Shown here: one piece after another, positions 59,443-64,000 of the stretch
Layout of the letters: the number at the start of each line of letters is the position of its first letter
How positions within the stretch are numbered: position 1 is the first letter of the stretch
The notes under the pieces: model-generated
The model's database searches: none
What the model was told of the DNA's origin: nothing
The model's input: the letters and a program-made list of their open reading frames with translations, nothing else
Made by a program: the position numbers and the translations under genes
NCBI GenBank assembly: GCA_020137815.1
Contig: CM035354.1
Location: forward strand, 2,185,495-2,249,494
Origin: Hormiphora californensis
Lineage: Eukaryota; Ctenophora; Tentaculata; Cydippida; Pleurobrachiidae
Length of the DNA stretch: 64,000 nucleotides
Direction of reading: 5' to 3'

Positions 59443-60127
59443 TTATCTTGTAACCATGGCAACCATCAACATTGGCAGGATCAGAAGGTTCAGAGTATTG
59501 GTTTGAGCATCAGAGTACCCGAAAATACACATGTTATACTCGGTTAGATTGAGGGCTAGTGATGTATCATTGAAAAACACGTTGGCATAGCAACAGACGG
59601 CCTTGGATACACCCCTCTCAGCGGCATCACTGTGGCATGTTTCGTTAGATGTGGTACACCCCCATTGCCTCTCGTTTAGATCCTCGTTCACCTGATCGCT
59701 CTCAATCTTCCACTTGTACATGAAACACCACTCCTTCCCTTCCTCACACGTACTAGGGGAGAGGGGGTGAGGCAGTGCTGGGAGAGGGGAAGAGTCAAGA
59801 GAGGTACATGAAGCACCACTCCTTCCCTTCCTCACACGTACTAGGGGGAGGGGAAGGGGTGAGGGGAGGGAAACTGTGGGGTGTGAGACAGAGAGAGAGA
59901 GAAAGACGGTAGAGCTTTCTATTTTGTAAAATCAAAATAGGTACACGGGTCTTGAAAAACATTCCATACCAGCTGTACCACCCTGAACAACTCACTACAC
60001 TTTACATCAACACTCACTGATTGTTGTAGCACATGAGTTCATTTCCCTGTTCACAAGAGAGACACTTGAACTGTTCAGCCAGGGCTGCCCCGCTAACCAG
60101 TAGTACCACAACGAGAGAGAGGAACAT
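59443..60127 (-). CDS. Ly6/uPAR-like GPI-anchored protein
   Basis: Two exons, 60127-60018 and 59752-59443, joined in phase 2 give 139 residues. The signal peptide is MFLSLVVVLLVSGAALA. The mature start FKCLSCEQGNELMCYNN and the later CCYANVFFNDTS ... MC fit the ten-Cys Ly6 three-finger pattern, although I count about nine to ten cysteines and spacing is unusual. The hydrophobic C-terminus LNLLILPMLMVAMV suggests a GPI anchor. N-glycosylation sites NET, NDT and NLT are present. The role is unknown; such proteins are surface ligands or receptor modulators. The signal-peptide exon is tandemly repeated upstream and the exon 2 acceptor is duplicated. Confidence 0.7.
59716..59848. repeat. Two 88-bp-spaced copies of Ly6-like exon 2 start
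   Basis: GTACATGAA(A/G)CACCACTCC through CACGTACTAGGGG occurs at 59716 and 59804. On the minus strand each is an acceptor CCTAG|TACGTGTGAGG with the first 36 exon bases. Splicing to the distal copy leads to TGA soon after CFMYLS. Confidence 0.92.
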
Positions 60128-60600
60128 ATTGGGGGAACTGGGGGGGGGGTTGAGAGGTTAATTGGGGATCGGGGCTGCCCCGCTAACCAGTAGCACTAGC
60201 ACCACAAGCAGAGAGAGAAACATGTGGGAACTGAACTGGGGGGTTGAGAGGTTAATTGGGGATCTGGGCTGCCCCGCTAACCAGTAGCACCACAAGCAGA
60301 GAGAGGAACATATTGGGGGAACTGAACTGGGGGTTGAGAGGTTAATTGGGGATCGGGGCTGCCCCGCTAACCAGTAGCACCACAAGCAGAGAGAGGAACA
60401 TATTGGGGGAACTGAGCTGGGGGGTTGAGAGGTTAATTGGGGAGGGGGGCTGCCCCGCTAACCAGTAGCACCACAAGCAGAGAGAGGAACATATTGGGGG
60501 AACTGAGCTGGGGGGTTGAGAGGTTAATTGGGGATCGGGGCTGCCCCGCTAACCAGTAGCACCACAACGAGAGAGAGAGGAACATTGTAGTAACTGGGTG
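60070..60600 (-). repeat. Tandem array of six signal-peptide exon copies
   Basis: About 90-bp units containing GGGCTGCCCCGCTAACCAGT. On the minus strand ATGs at 60127, 60223, 60311, 60401, 60492 and 60585 each begin MFLSL-type signal peptides. Only the 60127 copy continues into the Ly6-like frame; the others end after about 20 codons (SGAAPIPN*-like). Confidence 0.9.
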
Positions 60601-60647
60601 GTAAGAGTGTGTGGGGTTATTGGGGAGGGGGTGATAGTGTGTGCACT

Positions 60648-60723
60648 GTCTGGTGCCGCGGACCCAATCTGAGCTGAGCGCCCTGTCAAATCGGGGTATC
60701 GCGCCGCCAGACACTCAGACAGT
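60648..60723. repeat. Short CTGTCTGG...GCCAGAC hairpin element
   Basis: CTGTCTGGTGCCGCG at the left and GCGCCGCCAGACAC at the right, with ACCCAATCTGAGC inside; same family as 54799-56401 and 16495. Confidence 0.5.
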
Positions 60724-60731
60724 GTGTGCGA

Positions 60732-60840
60732 CAGGAACCGACCGAAACAAGTAAACAACCAATCAGAACTCGTTATTTAGGTCACGTGACTGGTTATCAG
60801 CCAATCAGGGACCAGTATTTCCTGATTCGGTCGGTTCCTG
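60732..60840 (+). mobile_element. hAT-type MITE, copy H
   Basis: Complete 109-bp copy; duplication GTGTGCGA (60724-60731, 60841-60848). Upstream of the Ly6-like signal-peptide array. Confidence 0.95.
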
Positions 60841-61057
60841 GTGTGCGAGGGGTTGATTTGGAGATCGAAGCAAACAGTGCAGTTGTATAAAGTAAAGCAC
60901 TAGACTAGATTGTATCACAGCGTACAAGCAATCCTATACACACACAGTCAAACACAATGAAAGCACTTCAATCACTGCGTGAACAAAACAATGGCAAATA
61001 ACTCAGAGCCCTTATAGAGCCCTCTCTCTCTCCGGAGAGAGCTGCAGAATCATATTA

Positions 61058-62997
61058 GGGGGTATGTATAAACCCGGATAACCCGGATAGTCCGGATAAT
61101 TGATGTTTTCAAGATATCCGGATAACCAAGCTCGGATATGGGACTCCGGATAACTCGGATACCTCGGATAAGGGTCCGGATAACTCGGATAAATGTCCGG
61201 ATAACTCGGATAAGGGTCCGGATAACTCGGATAAATGTCCGGATAACTCGGATAAATGTCCGGATAACTCGGATAAGGGTCCGGATAACTCGGATAAGGG
61301 TCCGGATAACTCGGATAAATGTCCGGATAACTCGGATAAATGTCCGGATAACTCGGATAAATGTCCGGATAACTCGGATAAGGGTCCGGATAACTCGGAT
61401 AAATGTCCGGATAACTCGGATAAGGGTCCAGATAACTCGGATAAATGTCCGGATAACTCGGATAAGGGTCCGGATAACTCGGATAAATGTCTGGATAACT
61501 CGGATAAATGTCTGGATAACTCGGATAAGGGTCCGGATAACTCGGATAAGGGTCCGGATAACTCGGATAAGGGTCCGGATAACTCGGATAAATGTCCGGA
61601 TAACTCGAATTTGAGCTCGAATAACTCAAATCTGGCTATATTTAGGTCATTTTTGGGTTATCCAAATCAATTCTTGTTATGTTCTAACACGGAAAGAGGG
61701 TCGAGCAAGGCAAATCCATTCTGAGCTATTTCTATGTTTATCATTTAGGTCAGCTATAGACCATTTCTGGGTTATTTCTATATTGGTTTGTCCAATTTTT
61801 GTGCGTTTCTGAAACATTCAGGTCAATTCAAGATACTTCAAGGTCTCAAAAGGCTGAAAGGCCCCCCTCCCCCCACAGAAAATGAAATTGAAGTGCCGAA
61901 AAGAGCCTATTGAGACATTAAAGTAGATATATTGAATTGACATGAATGTACCAAAAACGCACAAATTGGACAAACCAACATAAAAATAACTCAGAAATGG
62001 TATACAGCTGACCTAAATGATAAACATAGAAATAGCTCAGAATGGATTTGCCTTGCTCGACCCTCTTTCCGTGCACTCTGCAGTTAGAAAATAACAAGAA
62101 TTGATTTGGATAACCCAAAAATGACCTAAATATAGCCAGATTTGAGTTATTCGAGCTCAAATTCGAGTTATCCGGACCCTTATCCGAGTTATCCGGACAT
62201 TTATCCGAGTTATCTGGACCCTTATCCGAGTTATCCGGACATTTATCCGAGTTATCCGGACCCTTATCCGAGTTATCCGGACATTTATCCGAGTTATCCG
62301 GACCCTTATCCGAGTTATCCGGACATTTATCCGAGTTATCTGGACCCTTATCCGAGTTATCCGGACATTTATCCGAGTTATCCGGACCCTTATCCGAGTT
62401 ATCCGGACCCTTATCCGAGTTATCCGGACATTTATCCGAGTTATCCGGACCCTTATCCGAGTTATCCGGACATTTATCCGAGTTATCCGGACATTTATCC
62501 GAGTTATCCGGACATTTATCCGAGTTATCCGGACATTTATCCGAGTTATCCGGACCCTTATCCGAGTTATCCGGACCCTTATCCGAGTTATCCGGACATT
62601 TATCCGAGTTATCCGGACCCTTATCCGAGTTATCCGGACATTTATCCGAGTTATCCGGACATTTATCCGAGTTATCCGGACCCTTATCCGAGTTATCCGG
62701 ACCCTTATCCGAGTTATCCGGACATTTATCCGAGTTATCCGGACATTTATCCGAGTTATCCGGACCCTTATCCGAGTTATCCGGACATTTATCCGAGTTA
62801 TCCGGACATTTATCCGAGTTATCCGGACCCTTATCCGAGTTATCCGGACATTTATCCGAGGTATCCGAGTTATCCGGATTTCAGTATCCGAGTTTTCCGG
62901 AGTCCCATATCCGAGCTTGGTTATCCGGATATCTTGAAAACATCAATTATCCGGACTATCCGGGTTATCCGGGTTATCCGGGTTTATACATACCCCC
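61058..62997. mobile_element. 1.94-kb fold-back element with 21-bp repeat arrays in both arms
   Basis: Ends GGGGGTATGTATAAACCCGG and complement, flanked by TA (61056-61057, 62998-62999). The left arm has about 22 and the right arm about 33 units of GGATAACTCGGATAA plus ATGTCC or GGGTCC. Inner arms (61620-61815 and 61950-62150) are unique inverted repeats. Because 21 bp is seven codons, both arms have open frames coding (D/I)YPSYP-type repeats (61012-61629 minus, 62142-63023 plus) that start alike with MSYSSSNSSYPD. Confidence 0.9.
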
Positions 62998-62999
62998 TA

Positions 63000-64000
63000 T
63001 CGAGTATATTTCTACAGCTGTGAGCTGCCAATACTCTGATCACGGTTCTCGCTTTGAAAGAAGTGAGGGTCAGCTGCCAATGCTCTGACAGAAATATACA
63101 GACTCGATCTATGCTTCTGGTATGATATAGAGATAGAGAAAAGAGGGCCCTAATTCCAACGCTGTGTACTACTTTCTGCACTCCTATATAATTTGCTACA
63201 TGCAGCCAGCTGCTGTAGTAGAAAACCACTAAGGGGTCTACTTTAGAAAGGTCACTAGGAGGCGTTAGATTTCTAGATTATTGTAACCACTTAAAGTTAA
63301 TGATCCAACCACAACTTTACAGTGTAAACTTTCCAGTGAATCTTGCAATGAATAACTGAAGAGAGAAGCTTCAGTACCGCTTCCAAGGAACAATTACTAA
63401 AACTTTCGGTATAGCTGAGTCTGTCAGGCCAATGCTCTGACCGCAGTTCTCGCGAGAATAGGGTCACTGCAGTCAATGTTCTGACAGAGCTGAGTAGTAC
63501 CATCAAAAACATCTCAGAATATGAAGATGGGCGGTATGAACAATTCATTAGAAAGAGAAGCATGTGTACTACACGATGAATAATGTCGTGGGTAAAGCTG
63601 CACATATGTCTTTGTACTGTTGTACTAAGCCGACTTCATATTTTATAAAACTGGGCTACATAATATATATGTCCTCTCTTTCTGAATCAGAGAGAAAGGA
63701 CATCAGGGTTTGATATGAATCCAAGCTAATTCCAAGAATTCCACACTATCTGAACAATTGCATGTTCCAACCCTTCTCGCGAAAAGAGGGTCGAGCTAGG
63801 CAACGAGATTAGAATCACAGTGCATATATTTCTTGTTTTGTTCAAACAGGGTCGAGCGAGGCAATACATTCCAAGTACAATTAGGCTGCACGTGTGTGTT
63901 CAGTTCATTTTACTAAAATGAACTGAACACACGTGTAGCCTAAAGGTTTTAGGGAGAACCATGTGTGTTACGGCATGAAGGAGGCTTTTAGGCTGAACTA
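63000..64000. other. Intergenic end of window with dispersed hairpin elements
   Basis: 63421-63486 is a 66-bp inverted element (CTGTCAGGCCAATGCTCTGA ... TTCTGACAG). 63882-63944 is a near-perfect palindrome around TTTTACTAAAA. GTCGAGC(T/G)AGGCAA words occur at 63788 and 63850. No gene recognised. Confidence 0.65.

Overview
This is a 64 kb scaffold segment from an animal (metazoan) nuclear genome. It carries about a dozen intron-rich eukaryotic genes whose products match animal or animal-plus-fungal families: WASHC5/strumpellin, the KICSTOR subunit KICS2, a TAF6-type histone-fold TAF, B-type cyclin, CCT4, Kar5/Brambleberry, an SLC22-like transporter, a Ly6-like protein and a C2H2 zinc-finger protein. 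Introns follow GT-AG rules with short pyrimidine tracts. Interstitial CCCTAA tracts fit a TTAGGG-telomere animal. A 100-N gap (45619-45718) shows a scaffolded assembly. The proteins are divergent from vertebrates and an invertebrate is likely; I cannot name the phylum.

Layout. Minus strand, 0.2-6.7 kb: the N-terminal half of WASHC5, preceded by a zinc-finger gene whose large exon is split by a 1.5 kb fold-back element. Plus strand, 7-8.6 kb: two tandem paralogous two-exon genes for small secreted proteins. Minus strand, 8.8-23 kb: a TAF6-like gene and KICS2 head-to-tail, their introns filled with a gag-only LTR element, MITEs, satellites and a 1058-bp tandem duplication. Plus strand, 23.6-25.8 kb: a four-TM TMEM272-like gene. 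25.8-30 kb: satellite and telomere-like DNA. 30-36.7 kb: cyclin B with a LINE in intron 2. 37.4-39 kb: an intronless CCT4 with seven +1 indels. 39.9-42.1 kb: a Brambleberry/Kar5-like membrane-fusion gene. 42.1-45.8 kb: dinucleotide arrays and the gap. 45.8-50.2 kb: a ZSWIM3-like gene derived from a MULE-type transposase. 53.8-54.5 kb: a secreted acidic protein (minus). 54.7-59.4 kb: an SLC22-like transporter. 59.4-60.1 kb: a Ly6-like GPI-type protein (minus) with a tandem array of its signal-peptide exon. 61-63 kb: a 1.94 kb fold-back element with long 21-bp repeat arrays in both arms.

The genes do not form one pathway. What unifies the window is architecture. (1) Tandem duplications and minisatellites repeatedly abut splice sites and contain copies of the neighbouring splice site, seen in at least ten places. 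(2) Eight near-identical 109-bp hAT-type MITEs, each with an 8-bp target-site duplication, sit mostly in introns within about 65 bp of a splice site. (3) Fold-back elements are abundant, one of them inside a coding exon. (4) Several genes have a splice-acceptor-like motif a few bases upstream of the start codon, suggesting leader trans-splicing or 5'-UTR introns. Exon coordinates below were worked out by hand from splice consensus, reading phase and remembered family similarity; no alignment program was run.
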